In this document: positions 8,166-17,516 of the stretch, piece after piece
How positions within the stretch are numbered: position 1 is the first letter of the stretch
How the letters are laid out: each line of letters begins with the position of its first letter
Source: an uncultured Acidobacteriota bacterium
GTDB taxonomy: Bacteria; Acidobacteriota; Terriglobia; Bryobacterales; Bryobacteraceae
Direction of reading: 5' to 3'
NCBI GenBank assembly: GCA_902825945.1
Contig: CADECY010000030.1
Coordinates: forward strand, 1-64,000
Length of the DNA: 64,000 bases
Notes under the pieces: model-generated
What the model was told of the DNA's origin: nothing
Database searches by the model: none
The model's input: the letters and a program-made list of their open reading frames with translations, nothing else
Translations under genes and position numbers: made by a program

Positions 8166-10166
8166 ATGGCGAAAGCGACAACCAAGGCCCGCTCGAAGTT
8201 CCTGCTCGAGATCGGAGTCGAAGAGATTCCCGATTGGATGATCGTGCCCGCGCTGGCGCATCTCAAGAAGGCATTCGCGGACAAGCTCGCCGAAAACAGG
8301 CTCGAAGGCGAAGTCGAGTGGGCGGACGCCACAGCGCGCCGGCTCGCGCTCTTCGTGAACTGGCTTCCTAAGGGTCAGGCCGATTCGGTCGAGACGATCA
8401 GCGGACCTCCGAAGGCCGCCGGCGAGGGCGCCGCGCAAGGCTTCGCGCGCAAGCTCGGCGTGACGCCCGAGCAACTCGAAACGATGTCGACGCCGAAGGG
8501 CGAGTACTTCTCCTACAAGAAGTCCGTACCTGGCCGGCCCACGATCGACATTCTGGCGGAGATTCTGCCTCAATTGATCCTCGGCATTCCGTGGCCGAAG
8601 ACCATGTTCTGGACCGTGAAGGGCGGTTCGCGTTTCATTCGTCCGATTCGATGGGTTCTCGCTCTGTTCGATACCGACGTGGTTCCGTTCGAAGTGGCTG
8701 GTGTGAAGTCCGGCAACACGACGAGCGGTCACCGCCGCTTGGGTAAGTCCGGCTTCAAGGTGACCATCTCGAATTATGAGGCCCGCCTGCTTGCCAATCA
8801 CGTGATTCTGCGCGCGGCCGATCGCCGCCAGCGGATTCTCGATGGCATCACCGCCGTTGTGCCCGAAGGGATGCGTGTGAAGGCGGACGAGTCGCTGCTC
8901 GACACACTCACCTACCTGACCGAGTTCCCCACGCCGATCCTCGGTGGATTTGACCCAAGCTATCTTTCACTGCCCGCGGAAGTGCTCGTCACCGTGATGC
9001 GGCATCATCAGAAGAATTTCTCGGTCGAAGCCGCCGACGGCTCGCTGGCGCCGCATTTCGTGGCCGTGATGAACGTTCCGGGCGATCCCGAAGGCTTCGT
9101 GCGGTCGGGCAACGAACGTGTCTTGCGGGCCCGCTTCAACGATGCCCGCTTCTTCTTCGATGTCGATCAGAAGCGCAAACTCGCCGATCGGGTGGACGAT
9201 CTCCGCGCGGTCACCTATCAGAAGCAACTTGCCGATCAGGCGTCCTATTGGCACAAGACACAGCGCAATGTCGCGCTCACGGCGGAACTCGGCGGTAACG
9301 CCAACGCCCAGCGCGCCGCGCTGCTCGCCAAGTGCGATCTTACGAACGAAATGGTGAAGGAGTTCACCGAACTCCAGGGCGTGGTCGGCGGACTCTACTG
9401 CCGCGCGCAAGGCGAGCCGGAAGAAGTCGCAACCGCTGTCTACGATCACTACAAGCCGGTCAGCATGGAAGACTCGGTTCCGCGCACGGAGTCCGGTCAG
9501 ATTGTCGCACTGGCGGACAAGCTCGACACGTTGAAAGAGTGCTTCCGCATCGGACTCGCGCCCACCGGTTCCAAGGACCCGTTCGCCCTGCGCCGTGCCG
9601 CGCAGGGCGTGCTGAAGGTGCTGATCGAAGGCCAGATCGACAAGCCACTCGTGCCGCTGCTCGGTGGCGACAAGACGCTCGTCGACTTCTTCGAGGATCG
9701 CGTGCGCTACTACTTCCGCGAAGTCCGCGGTTATCGCTATGACGAAGTGAACGCGGCGATGGCTCCGGGCTGGAGCGATCTGAAGGATCTGGCGCGGCGG
9801 CTCGAGGCGTTGTCGGCCGTGCGTCCGACGGAGAACTTCGAACCGCTCGCGGCGAGCTTCAAGCGCATCCGCAATATCCTGAAGCAATCGAACTTCGCCG
9901 GGGGCCCGTTCACCGAGACGTTGCTCGAGGTGGGTCCGGAGCGCGAACTCTTCGAGGCCTCGAACGCGCTGCAGCTTTCCGGGTCGGACTATCGCTCGGA
10001 CCTCGCGCTGATTGGGACGCTGCGTCCGCATGTCGATCTCTTTTTCGACAAGGTGCTCGTGAATGCGCAGGATCCGGCGGTTCGTGCCAACCGTCTGGCG
10101 TTGCTCGACGGGATGCTGACGAAGTTCTCGAAGATCGCGGACTTTTCGGAGATCGCTACCGCGTAG
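8166..10166 (+). CDS. glyS: Glycyl-tRNA synthetase beta subunit
   Basis: 666 aa (typical 680-720). It starts LLEIGVEEIPDWMIVPALAHLKKAF, the hallmark opening of GlyS, and contains FDTDVVPFEVAGVKSGNTTSGHR, LPAEVLVTVMRHHQKNF and LADKLDTLKECFRIG, ending with the anticodon-binding helical domain (KVLVNAQDPAVRANRLALL). The beta chain is needed for tRNA recognition and activity of the heterotetramer with GlyQ. It ends 6 bp from the convergent SDR gene, leaving no room for a conventional terminator. Confidence 0.97.
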   Translation: MAKATTKARSKFLLEIGVEEIPDWMIVPALAHLKKAFADKLAENRLEGEVEWADATARRLALFVNWLPKGQADSVETISGPPKAAGEGAAQGFARKLGVTPEQLETMSTPKGEYFSYKKSVPGRPTIDILAEILPQLILGIPWPKTMFWTVKGGSRFIRPIRWVLALFDTDVVPFEVAGVKSGNTTSGHRRLGKSGFKVTISNYEARLLANHVILRAADRRQRILDGITAVVPEGMRVKADESLLDTLTYLTEFPTPILGGFDPSYLSLPAEVLVTVMRHHQKNFSVEAADGSLAPHFVAVMNVPGDPEGFVRSGNERVLRARFNDARFFFDVDQKRKLADRVDDLRAVTYQKQLADQASYWHKTQRNVALTAELGGNANAQRAALLAKCDLTNEMVKEFTELQGVVGGLYCRAQGEPEEVATAVYDHYKPVSMEDSVPRTESGQIVALADKLDTLKECFRIGLAPTGSKDPFALRRAAQGVLKVLIEGQIDKPLVPLLGGDKTLVDFFEDRVRYYFREVRGYRYDEVNAAMAPGWSDLKDLARRLEALSAVRPTENFEPLAASFKRIRNILKQSNFAGGPFTETLLEVGPERELFEASNALQLSGSDYRSDLALIGTLRPHVDLFFDKVLVNAQDPAVRANRLALLDGMLTKFSKIADFSEIATA

Positions 10167-10172
10167 ACAGGA

Positions 10173-10892
10173 CTACCGGAGGTTCAAACCACCGTCGACG
10201 GCGATCAACTCCCCGGTAACGAAGTTCGAGGACTTCAGGAAGAACACCACCGCGTCCGCGATCTCGTCCGCCGTGCCCGGCCGCTTGGCCGGTGTTGCCT
10301 CGACCATCGGAATGCTGTACTGATCGAGGTCATTGAAGGGGATTACCCCCGGTGCGACCGAGTTCACCGTGATGTGCGGCGCGAGTGCCTTGGCCAGTGC
10401 GCGCGTCATGTGGATCACGCCAGCATTCGATGCGCAGTAATGGGCATGTTCGGCCCAAGGCCTGATTCCGCCGAGCGAGCTGATGTTGACGATCCGGCCT
10501 CCGCCGTTGCGCATCATGAGCTTTCCACCTTGCTGGCAACAAAAGAAGGTGGCTTTGAGATTCACGTTGTGGATGAAGTCCCAATCCTTCTCGGTGACAT
10601 CGAACGGATGGAAGCGCGTGAAGCGGGCGGCGTTGTTCACGAGTCCATCGAGCCGGCCGAAGTGTTCGCCAACGGCCGCGAAGAGCGACTCGATCTCGGA
10701 GACCTTTTCGAGGTCCGCGCGGAAGATGGGAGCGTTGCCGCATTCAGCCGCGGTCGCACGGGCGTCGGATTCCGAACTCGAGTAGTGGATCGCAACGCGC
10801 GCGCCTTCGCGCGCCAATCGCAGCGCGATTCCGCGGCCGATCCGCTTCGCCGCTCCGGTTACGAGAACAGCCTTGCCCCTGAGATCAGACAT
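10173..10892 (-). CDS. SDR-family protein with YxxxN instead of YxxxK
   Basis: 239 aa from the ATG at 10892, which overlaps the MFS gene end by 8 nt; an in-frame upstream start at 10919 would add 9 poorly fitting residues. Rossmann motif TGAAKRIGRG (residues 12-21), NNAA (87-90), Asn111 and NISS (136-139) are intact. The active-site Tyr152 is followed by CASN, so the general-base Lys of YxxxK is Asn156. The DNA reads TAC TGC GCA TCG AAT. The FolM/pteridine-reductase-like TGAAKRIG motif suggests NADP binding. With the Lys missing it may be a non-reductase or altered enzyme. It is the last gene of the block mazG-GNAT-enolase-EamA-MFS-SDR. Confidence 0.8.
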   Translation of the reverse strand: MSDLRGKAVLVTGAAKRIGRGIALRLAREGARVAIHYSSSESDARATAAECGNAPIFRADLEKVSEIESLFAAVGEHFGRLDGLVNNAARFTRFHPFDVTEKDWDFIHNVNLKATFFCCQQGGKLMMRNGGGRIVNISSLGGIRPWAEHAHYCASNAGVIHMTRALAKALAPHITVNSVAPGVIPFNDLDQYSIPMVEATPAKRPGTADEIADAVVFFLKSSNFVTGELIAVDGGLNLR

Positions 10893-12183
10893 TGGGGTCT
10901 CCATGCACCTCGACATCATCCGGATCGATGCCCATTTCCGGTGGTTCGGGAATCTTCTTTCTCCATACGGCCCACGCCCAGACGATCGTCGTCGATCCGC
11001 TGACGATGCCGGACCAGAGTCCGATCACGCGCGGGCTGTGGTGGTCGGAAGCGATTCCCGCCGCCGTCATCGAGATCATCATCGTGGCCCACGTGACCGA
11101 CTCCATCGTGGAGAAGACGCGGCCTCGATATCCGTCCTCGACATGCCGCAGCAACTGGCCCATGTTGAGCACTGAACTCACACCCACCGACGCGCGCGAG
11201 GCCGCGATGAAGAACAGCGCCGCGGCGTAGTGCTCCATCTGGCTGAAGATCGCATAGGTGAGTCCGTGGAAGAAGTAGCAGATTGCTACGGTCCAGAGAT
11301 ATCCATTGAACGAGATGCGCTTGCCGAGCCAGTGCGCGAACGTCCCTCCCACGAGCAGTCCGGCGGCCGCGATTCCCCAGATCTCGCCGATTCCGGACGC
11401 GCCGCGGTTGAATACCCTTTCGCCGAACAACGTGAACAGGACCTGCGCCGCGCCTCCCCCCGACGCCCAGCCGGCGTTCAATAGCGTGAGGCCAAAAATG
11501 AGCGGTACCGAGCGGATGTAGCTCAGGCCCTCCTTGTAGTCGTGCCACGGCCGGACCACGCGCTGTTCAGTGAGCGCTTCGTTCTTGGGCTTGGGCGCGA
11601 ATCCCGAAGGCGCGTGCAGCCTCGAAATGCAAAGCGCCGAGAATCCGAACGACAGAGCGTTCACCAGGAAGGCCCACTCATAGCCGAACTGCACCACACT
11701 CGCGCCGCCGAGCATCGTGCCGATGGCGAGCGTGGTCCATTGCGTGGTCTGCGTAAGCGCGTTCGCGGTATGCAATTCCTCCTTGCTCGCGATCGTGGGC
11801 AGAATCGCCGCACGCCCGCTCGTGAAGAACGGTGAGGCGAACATGAGGAGGAAGCTCAGAAGATAGAGCACCCAGAGCTTCGGATAGAGCAGGCACAGCG
11901 AGAACCCGATCGCTACCCCCCCACGCACCACACCGCTCCCCATCATCAATTCGCCGCGGCCCACCCTGTCTAACACCCCACCCCCCACCGGCCCCGCCGC
12001 GAGCACCGCCACACCGCGCGCCAGCAGCACGCCGCTGACCGCCATGCCTGAATTCGTCATCTTCATCACCAGGCTGAAGACGGCGATGTTGTTGAAGTGA
12101 TCACCGATCTCGCTGACGATCTGCCCGGTCCAAGTGTTGCGGTAGTTCGGATTGGTGCGAAGCAGCGCCGTGAACGCGGACAT
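10885..12183 (-). CDS. MFS transporter
   Basis: 432 aa from the ATG at 12183; the longer in-frame ORF upstream only shadows the EamA gene. Residues 1-60 (SAFTALLRTNPNYRNTWTGQIVSEIGDHFNNIAV) and the MFS loop GGVLDRVGRGELMMGSG match drug/macrolide-efflux-type MFS proteins (MefA/TetV-like), with about 12 transmembrane segments. It is predicted to move small molecules by proton coupling; substrate unknown. It overlaps the EamA stop by one base (TGATG) and the SDR start by 8 nt, so these minus-strand genes are translationally linked. Confidence 0.85.
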   Translation of the reverse strand: MSAFTALLRTNPNYRNTWTGQIVSEIGDHFNNIAVFSLVMKMTNSGMAVSGVLLARGVAVLAAGPVGGGVLDRVGRGELMMGSGVVRGGVAIGFSLCLLYPKLWVLYLLSFLLMFASPFFTSGRAAILPTIASKEELHTANALTQTTQWTTLAIGTMLGGASVVQFGYEWAFLVNALSFGFSALCISRLHAPSGFAPKPKNEALTEQRVVRPWHDYKEGLSYIRSVPLIFGLTLLNAGWASGGGAAQVLFTLFGERVFNRGASGIGEIWGIAAAGLLVGGTFAHWLGKRISFNGYLWTVAICYFFHGLTYAIFSQMEHYAAALFFIAASRASVGVSSVLNMGQLLRHVEDGYRGRVFSTMESVTWATMMISMTAAGIASDHHSPRVIGLWSGIVSGSTTIVWAWAVWRKKIPEPPEMGIDPDDVEVHGDPNV

Positions 12184-13046
12184 CAGGCGCGCTCCGTCCA
12201 AATGACGCCCAGAATCACGAGTACTCCGCCGAGGATTACCGATTGGCTGATCCGTTCGCCGAGCGCTGCCATCGCGAAAACAGTCGCCAGCAGGGGCTGG
12301 GCGTAGGCGACCATGGAGATGCGGGTGGCGGGCATGTAGCGCATCGCGTGGAAATAGATTGCCACGCCGACGAGTGTCGGAAAGGTTGCCATGTAAAGCA
12401 GGCTGCCCCATGCTCCCCAACTCAGCCCACCGAAATCGACGTTCCGGCCGAACCACAGCGTCATCGGAGCAAAGACCAGCGCGGTTCCGCCGTAGGTGAT
12501 CGTGTTCATCGTGAGTCCGTCGAATCGCTCGCGCGCGGCTTTCGAAGCGACGGTGTAGGCCGCCCACAGGATCGACGCGATCAGAATCAGGACGTCCCCC
12601 AATACGGTGGACGTATTTCCCGCGGAATGGCGAGCTTGCAACACGCCGACGCCGGCGACCGCGATCGCGAATCCAGTGAGCTTGGCCGCCGTAATCGCTT
12701 CATGGCCGAGAATCCGCGACATGAGAAGCACCCAAACGGGCGTTAGCGCGAGAATCAGCGCCGAATGCGCGACGCTCGTGCGGCTCAACCCCTGCACGAA
12801 CGCGAGTTGATTGCCGCCGATGCTGAGGGCGGAGATGACTAGGAAAAACCAATCCTGCTTGCTCAGCCATGTGGGCACGCCGCGCTTCCACAGGTAGACA
12901 GGCAGGATGATGACACCCGCGAGCGAGAAGCGCAGCATCGCGAGCGACATCGCGTCGAGCTCGCGCAAGGCGATCTTCGCGAAGATGAAGTTGGCGGACC
13001 ATACCACTGCCAGCAGCGCGATCAGGCCCCAGAGGCGCGCTGGCAT
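12183..13046 (-). CDS. EamA/DMT-family transporter
   Basis: 287 aa from the ATG at 13046 (ARLWGLIALLAVVWSANFIFAKIAL), which sits 17 nt after the enolase stop with a GAAGG-like ribosome binding site; the longer ORF reads into the upstream gene out of frame. Two EamA repeats of about five transmembrane helices each are visible, the second starting near GDVLILIASILWAAYTVASKAA. DMT-superfamily members of this type mainly export amino acids or metabolites. Its position directly behind the racemase-like enolase and GNAT makes an amino-acid-derivative exporter attractive (inference only). Confidence 0.85.
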   Translation of the reverse strand: MPARLWGLIALLAVVWSANFIFAKIALRELDAMSLAMLRFSLAGVIILPVYLWKRGVPTWLSKQDWFFLVISALSIGGNQLAFVQGLSRTSVAHSALILALTPVWVLLMSRILGHEAITAAKLTGFAIAVAGVGVLQARHSAGNTSTVLGDVLILIASILWAAYTVASKAARERFDGLTMNTITYGGTALVFAPMTLWFGRNVDFGGLSWGAWGSLLYMATFPTLVGVAIYFHAMRYMPATRISMVAYAQPLLATVFAMAALGERISQSVILGGVLVILGVIWTERA

Positions 13047-13063
13047 CCGTTGTTCGCCTTCGA

Positions 13064-14179
13064 TCAACTCAATTCCTCCTTGCGAGCGGTGATCGACTCG
13101 AGAAACTCGTGGTCGATCTCGTAGCCGAAGCCGGGATCGTCGCGGATCTCGATCGTTCCGCGCGGCGTCGTCTCGACCCACGGTTTGATGATGTCGCGTT
13201 TCCAGTAGCGCTTGCTCGCCGAGACGTCGCCCGGCAGCACGAAGTTCGGAAGCGTCGCCAGCGCGATGTTATGCGCGCGGCCGATTCCCGCTTCGAGCAT
13301 GCCGCCGCACCACACCGGGACGTTCGCTTTCTGGCACACGTCGTGGACGCGCTTCGCTTCGCCGAATCCGCCTACTCGGCCAAGTTTGATGTTGATGATC
13401 CGGCAGGCACCCATGCGGATGGCCTGCGCCGCCTGATGCGCCGAGCGAATGCACTCGTCAAGGCAGATCGGCGTCTGGAGTTTCGCCTGCAACTCCACGT
13501 GGTCGATGATCTCGTCGTGGGCTAGCGGCTGTTCGATCATCATCAGGTAGAACTCGTCGAGCGCCTTCAGTCGATCCGCGTCCGCCAACGTGTAGGCCGA
13601 GTTCGCGTCGCCCATCAGCTTGATCGACGGGAAGCGCTTGCGAACCTCGCGGATCACATCCACGTCCCAGCCGGGTTTGATCTTGATCTTGATGCGCTGA
13701 TAGCCGTCGTTGATCTCGGTTTCGATTTTGCGGAGCAGATCGTCCACGGTGTCCTGAATGCCGATCGAAACGCCGCACGGAATCTCCCGCCGCGCGCCGC
13801 CGCCGATCTCCTGATGCAACGGACGTCCGTTGCGGCGGGCCTGCAAATCCCAAACGGCGGCTTCGAGCCCGCCGCGAGCCATGTTGTGGCCGCGGATGTG
13901 CGCGGTCCGCTTGTCGACGTCTTCCGCGCTCGCGAGTTCGTAATTCAGCACACGCGGACCCGCGTAGTCGCGGACGATGCGCCAAGCCGACTCGGTCCAT
14001 TCCTCGTTGTAGAATGGATTCTCGCCGGCCGTGACTTCGCCCCAGCCGGATAATCCTTCCGAGCGGACCTCCACCAGAACCATGGCGCGCTCGTAGGTGC
14101 GCCCGAAGCTGGTCTCGAAGAAGTGAACCAGCGGCATCCGGATCTCCCGGAGAACGATGCGATCGATTACGATTCCCAT
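13064..14179 (-). CDS. MenC-type enolase superfamily enzyme, candidate N-acylamino acid racemase
   Basis: 371 aa. Enolase superfamily, o-succinylbenzoate synthase/N-acylamino acid racemase group: RIKIKIKPG (Lys164/Lys166), metal ligands in GDANSAY (Asp191), IEQPL (Glu216) and LDECI (Asp241), and the second catalytic Lys in [10 protein letters not shown] (Lys265). All catalytic residues are present. MenC makes o-succinylbenzoate for menaquinone; close relatives racemise N-succinyl amino acids. No other men gene is here, and the gene overlaps an acetyltransferase-like GNAT gene by 13 nt, the pairing described for N-succinylamino acid racemase in Geobacillus kaustophilus. I therefore favour the racemase role, but sequence alone cannot separate the two. 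Confidence 0.8.
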   Translation of the reverse strand: MGIVIDRIVLREIRMPLVHFFETSFGRTYERAMVLVEVRSEGLSGWGEVTAGENPFYNEEWTESAWRIVRDYAGPRVLNYELASAEDVDKRTAHIRGHNMARGGLEAAVWDLQARRNGRPLHQEIGGGARREIPCGVSIGIQDTVDDLLRKIETEINDGYQRIKIKIKPGWDVDVIREVRKRFPSIKLMGDANSAYTLADADRLKALDEFYLMMIEQPLAHDEIIDHVELQAKLQTPICLDECIRSAHQAAQAIRMGACRIINIKLGRVGGFGEAKRVHDVCQKANVPVWCGGMLEAGIGRAHNIALATLPNFVLPGDVSASKRYWKRDIIKPWVETTPRGTIEIRDDPGFGYEIDHEFLESITARKEELS

Positions 14180-14904
14180 TTTGTGAACAAGTAGACGCCG
14201 GCCGCGTCTGTCCTTTCAACTCCTGTCGCGGCGAGCCCGTCGCGTGTGTGCTCCTGGAACTGGCGGCTCACTTCGGCTTGGATTTCCCGCGCGCGTTTCG
14301 GGTCTGCCTTGCGGATCTGGTCGATGTCCGAGGGGACAGCGATGCGAGCCAGGACTTCTCCGCGCGGTAGCGGCTTGCCGTCGAGCATCGCGCGGACACG
14401 CTCGCTCGTCAGATGCCACTCGCAAATGCAGCGATCCGTCGGGAGCCCGGCATGGAGCGCGCTCGTGGTCACGCCGTAGAAGTTGAGCACGAAGCGGCGC
14501 ACCACCGCGCCCAGCCGCTCCATGTTGAAATAGGCGTTCTTGATTTCGAGCGGATCGAAGGTCCACTCCATGATTTCGATTCCGCGCGCCACCGCGTCCT
14601 CGCGCTGGGCGAGCTTCAGCAGCCGGCCCACACCCGCGTTGCGATAGCCATCGGTTACGCCCAGCATGTTGCTGTGCAGATACATCCCGCCGCCGGGGCC
14701 GTGATGAAGCGCGGGCAGAGCCACGCAGAATCCGATCATGCGATCGCCGTCGAAGGCGCCGAACGCCTGCCCGCCGATCTTCTTGCAGACCACGAACAGC
14801 CGTACGGGCAGCACGTCCACTTCGGCGAAGCCCCAGATCTCCTGCTGCAGCCGGACCGCATCCTTGAACTCGGGGATCTCCGTGAGGCTCCGGACCTTGA
14901 TCAT
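14167..14904 (-). CDS. GNAT-family N-acyltransferase (COG3375-like)
   Basis: 245 aa from the ATG at 14904, chosen because ATG and the mazG stop form a 4-nt ATGA overlap; an in-frame start 8 codons earlier exists. The GNAT acyl-CoA site is seen around [20 protein letters not shown] (R/QxxGxG/A-type loop), preceded by the strand [13 protein letters not shown]. The extended form with [21 protein letters not shown] is typical of COG3375. It overlaps the MenC-type gene by 13 nt. The pair suggests amino acid N-acylation (perhaps N-succinylation) followed by racemisation. Confidence 0.78.
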   Translation of the reverse strand: MIKVRSLTEIPEFKDAVRLQQEIWGFAEVDVLPVRLFVVCKKIGGQAFGAFDGDRMIGFCVALPALHHGPGGGMYLHSNMLGVTDGYRNAGVGRLLKLAQREDAVARGIEIMEWTFDPLEIKNAYFNMERLGAVVRRFVLNFYGVTTSALHAGLPTDRCICEWHLTSERVRAMLDGKPLPRGEVLARIAVPSDIDQIRKADPKRAREIQAEVSRQFQEHTRDGLAATGVERTDAAGVYLFTKWES

Positions 14905-15698
14905 TTGGCTTGTTTCGCTTCCAGCCATTTTCCTTCCATTTGCTCGAGTGTTGCGGTTCCCAGCGGGATTCCATCCGCGGCGAGCGAGTTCTCGACGAAC
15001 TCGAATCGCTTGCGGAACTTCGCGTTCGCTTTGCGAAGCGCCTGCTCGGCATCCACCTTCAGATGCCGGGCCAGATTCACGGCGACGAACAACAGGTCGC
15101 CGATCTCCTCCTCGCGATGCGCCGCGTCGTTGGCTTCGCGCACCTCGTGAATCTCTTCGGACAGCTTATCGTAAACTTGCTCGACTTCGGGCCAGTCGAA
15201 ACCCACCTTCGCGACTTTCGACCCAATGTCCTGCGCTTCGGCGAGCGCGGGCAGGGCGCGCGGAACCGAAGAGAGCAGTCCGGCCGGTTCGTGGCCCTTC
15301 GACTTCTTCTCCTCTGCCTTGATCTGGTCCCATCGCTCCTTGACGTCATCGGCGGTGTGCGCCTCGGCCTCTCCGAAAATGTGCGGATGACGGCGGATCA
15401 GCTTCTGATTGATCGCGTCGAGCGCGTCGCCGATCGTGAAATGGCCTTCTTCCGAAGCGATCTGTGCCTGAAACACGGGCTGTAACAGCAGGTCGCCGAG
15501 TTCTTCCGCATGCCCGCCCCAATCGCGTGCGTCGATCGCGTCGAGAACCTCGTAGGTCTCCTCGAGCAGATACTTCTTCAGCGTGTCAAGCGATTGCTCG
15601 CGGTCCCACGGGCAGCCATCGGGCGCGCGCAGGCGGGCCATGATCGCGCACAAATGGTCAAACTTTGCCCCGGGGCGGGACTCACTATCTGAATTCAT
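14901..15698 (-). CDS. mazG: Nucleoside triphosphate pyrophosphohydrolase MazG
   Basis: 265 aa from the ATG at 15698; the longer ORF adds 66 residues without homology. Classical two-domain MazG: MARLRAPDGCPWDREQ, LLEETYEVLDAI, EELGDLLLQPVF in the first domain and GFDWPEVEQVYDKLSEEIHEVREA, EEEIGDLLFVAVNLARHL in the second, each with the ExxE...ExxD magnesium motif. It hydrolyses canonical and aberrant NTPs to NMP and pyrophosphate, house-cleaning or modulating (p)ppGpp. It ends in a 4-nt overlap with the GNAT gene and lies 40 nt downstream of potD. Confidence 0.95.
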   Translation of the reverse strand: MNSDSESRPGAKFDHLCAIMARLRAPDGCPWDREQSLDTLKKYLLEETYEVLDAIDARDWGGHAEELGDLLLQPVFQAQIASEEGHFTIGDALDAINQKLIRRHPHIFGEAEAHTADDVKERWDQIKAEEKKSKGHEPAGLLSSVPRALPALAEAQDIGSKVAKVGFDWPEVEQVYDKLSEEIHEVREANDAAHREEEIGDLLFVAVNLARHLKVDAEQALRKANAKFRKRFEFVENSLAADGIPLGTATLEQMEGKWLEAKQAK

Positions 15699-15738
15699 TG
15701 TCAGGGAAGGGAAGCGGCGAGAGCCTGCCTTCACTCTA

Positions 15739-16764
15739 TCAAGCGGACTTAATCTCCGTCCACATGCGATCACGCAGGCGTTGGGCGGCGGGTGGTAGCG
15801 GCTCGAACCATTGTCCGCGCGCGAGGGTCTCGGGGGGCGGATAAAGAACGCTGTTGTCCCGCAGCACTGGCGGCAGCAACTCTCGCCCCTTGCCATTGCA
15901 GGTGGCGGTTCGCGAGTGTTCCACGATCGTTTTCGCGATGTGCGGTTCCAGCAGGTAGGCGAGGAATCGATGCGCCAGTTCCTGTTGTTCGGACTCGCGT
16001 AGGATTACCGCGCAATCGGCGTAGACGGAGAAGCCCTCCTCGGGAAATACGAAGGCCAAGTCTTGCGAATTCAGCATTGCCTGCGCGGCCGTGGTGGCCC
16101 ACAACTGCGACGCCAGCAGATCGCCCGCGACAAGCTGGTCGCGCGCTTCGGCGTTCAGATAGGCGCGAACGAGAGGCTTCTGACGGATCAGTTCGGACTT
16201 CGCCCGCTCGAGGTGCTCCGCTTCCGGAGAGTTCAGGGGAAGCCCGAGCTCGAGCAGGGCCGCTCCCAGCGCCTCGGCCGCATCGTCGAGCATCGTCATC
16301 CGGCCGTGGAACTTCGGGTCCCAGAGGTCCTTCCATGCGCGCGGCGCTGGAGTCACCTTCCTGTTGTAGGCGATGCCCGCGGCGCCCCACATGTACGGCA
16401 CACACCACTTCAACTCTGGATCCCAGACGGGCCTGCGGGTCCGCTCGTCGAGGTTGTCGAGCGTGTGCAGCTTCGAGTGATCGAGCGGCGCAAGCAGATT
16501 GCTTTGCGCCATCGGCTGCACGTAGTAGTTCGACGGAAACACGACGTCCCAGCCCGAGTTGCCGCTGAACACCTTGGCCAGCATCTCTTCGTTGCTTTCG
16601 TAGACCTGATAGTTCACGTCCACGTTCAAGTCGTGTTCGAAGCGTGGAATCGTGGTGGGCGCGACGTAGTCCGACCAATTGAAGACATTGAGACGCGGCT
16701 TTCGCCGGCCGGTGCATCCGGCGAGTCCGGTGAGGCCGAGGAAGAAGAGAGTGCGGCGCTTCAT
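15739..16764 (-). CDS. potD: Polyamine ABC transporter substrate-binding lipoprotein
   Basis: 341 aa from the ATG at 16764 (ATGA overlap with potC). The N-terminus KRRTLFFLGLTGLAGC is a lipoprotein signal with lipobox LAGC, so it should be a lipid-anchored periplasmic protein. LNVFNWSDYVAPTTIPRFE and YESNEEMLAKVFSGNSGWDVVFPSNYYV are the signatures of PotD/PotF spermidine/putrescine receptors. The closing region (RMWTEIKSA) is normal. It would deliver polyamines to PotB-PotC-PotA encoded just upstream in transcription order. Exact ligand (putrescine or spermidine) not determined. Confidence 0.9.
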   Translation of the reverse strand: MKRRTLFFLGLTGLAGCTGRRKPRLNVFNWSDYVAPTTIPRFEHDLNVDVNYQVYESNEEMLAKVFSGNSGWDVVFPSNYYVQPMAQSNLLAPLDHSKLHTLDNLDERTRRPVWDPELKWCVPYMWGAAGIAYNRKVTPAPRAWKDLWDPKFHGRMTMLDDAAEALGAALLELGLPLNSPEAEHLERAKSELIRQKPLVRAYLNAEARDQLVAGDLLASQLWATTAAQAMLNSQDLAFVFPEEGFSVYADCAVILRESEQQELAHRFLAYLLEPHIAKTIVEHSRTATCNGKGRELLPPVLRDNSVLYPPPETLARGQWFEPLPPAAQRLRDRMWTEIKSA

Positions 16765-17516
16765 TCCTGTAGTTTCTCCGCGACAACGATGAGCCCGCCG
16801 ATCGCGACGACGATGATCGCCGAGATCGCGTTGACGGTAGGGTTGACACCCTTGCGCGCCATTCCGTAGATCACCATTGGTAGCGTCTCGGAGTCGACGC
16901 CCGCGACGAGGCTCGTGATCACGTAGTCGTCGAACGAAATCGTGAACGCGAGCAGCGCCGCCGCCACGATTCCGGGAGTGAGGTTCGGAAGCGTGACACG
17001 CCAGAAGGCCTCGAAGTGCGTGGCGCCGAGATCGAGCGCGGCCTCCTCGAGTGTCGCATCCATCGTACGCAAGCGCGCGGCCACGACGATCAGCACATAG
17101 GCGATCGAGAATCCGATGTGCGCGAGAATCACCGTGTGCATGCCCAGATGGATGTGCAGGTAGTGGAACATCCACTGGAAGAAAGCGAGCAGCGACACGC
17201 CCGTCACGATCTCAGGCGTCACGAGCGACATATAGAGCGAGCCTTCGAGAATGGGCGCCTTCCGCTTCCACATGCCGTAGGCAGCCAGTGTGCCAATCGC
17301 CGTGGCGGCGGCAGTGGAGACGATGGCGATGATCAGCGAGTTCACGGTCGCTTCGATCATTCGATGGTCGGAGAAAACGGCGGCGTACCAGCGGAAAGAG
17401 AAGCCCTTCCATGCCGTAAGCGGCGATTCGTTGAAACTGAACACGGTCAGTACGAGAAGCGGAACGTGCAAGAAAAGATAAACCGCAGCGGCGGTGACGC
17501 CGAGAGCACGCTTCAT
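16761..17516 (-). CDS. potC: Polyamine ABC transporter permease PotC
   Basis: 251 aa from the ATG at 17516; the ORF in front shadows potB. Six transmembrane segments beginning AAAVYLFLHVPLLVLTVFSFNES. The ABC permease EAA loop is EEAALDLGATHFEAFWRVTLPNLTPGI. FDDYVITSLVAG is the PotC-type end. It pairs with PotB to form the inner-membrane channel. 4-nt overlaps on both sides (with potB at 17513-17516 and potD at 16761-16764) imply coupled translation. Confidence 0.92.
   Translation of the reverse strand: MKRALGVTAAAVYLFLHVPLLVLTVFSFNESPLTAWKGFSFRWYAAVFSDHRMIEATVNSLIIAIVSTAAATAIGTLAAYGMWKRKAPILEGSLYMSLVTPEIVTGVSLLAFFQWMFHYLHIHLGMHTVILAHIGFSIAYVLIVVAARLRTMDATLEEAALDLGATHFEAFWRVTLPNLTPGIVAAALLAFTISFDDYVITSLVAGVDSETLPMVIYGMARKGVNPTVNAISAIIVVAIGGLIVVAEKLQE

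Noticed and set aside
12183-12567. 128 extra residues in front of the MFS transporter
   Set aside because: They lie in the EamA coding sequence in another frame; the MFS start at 12183 is set by the TGATG coupling.
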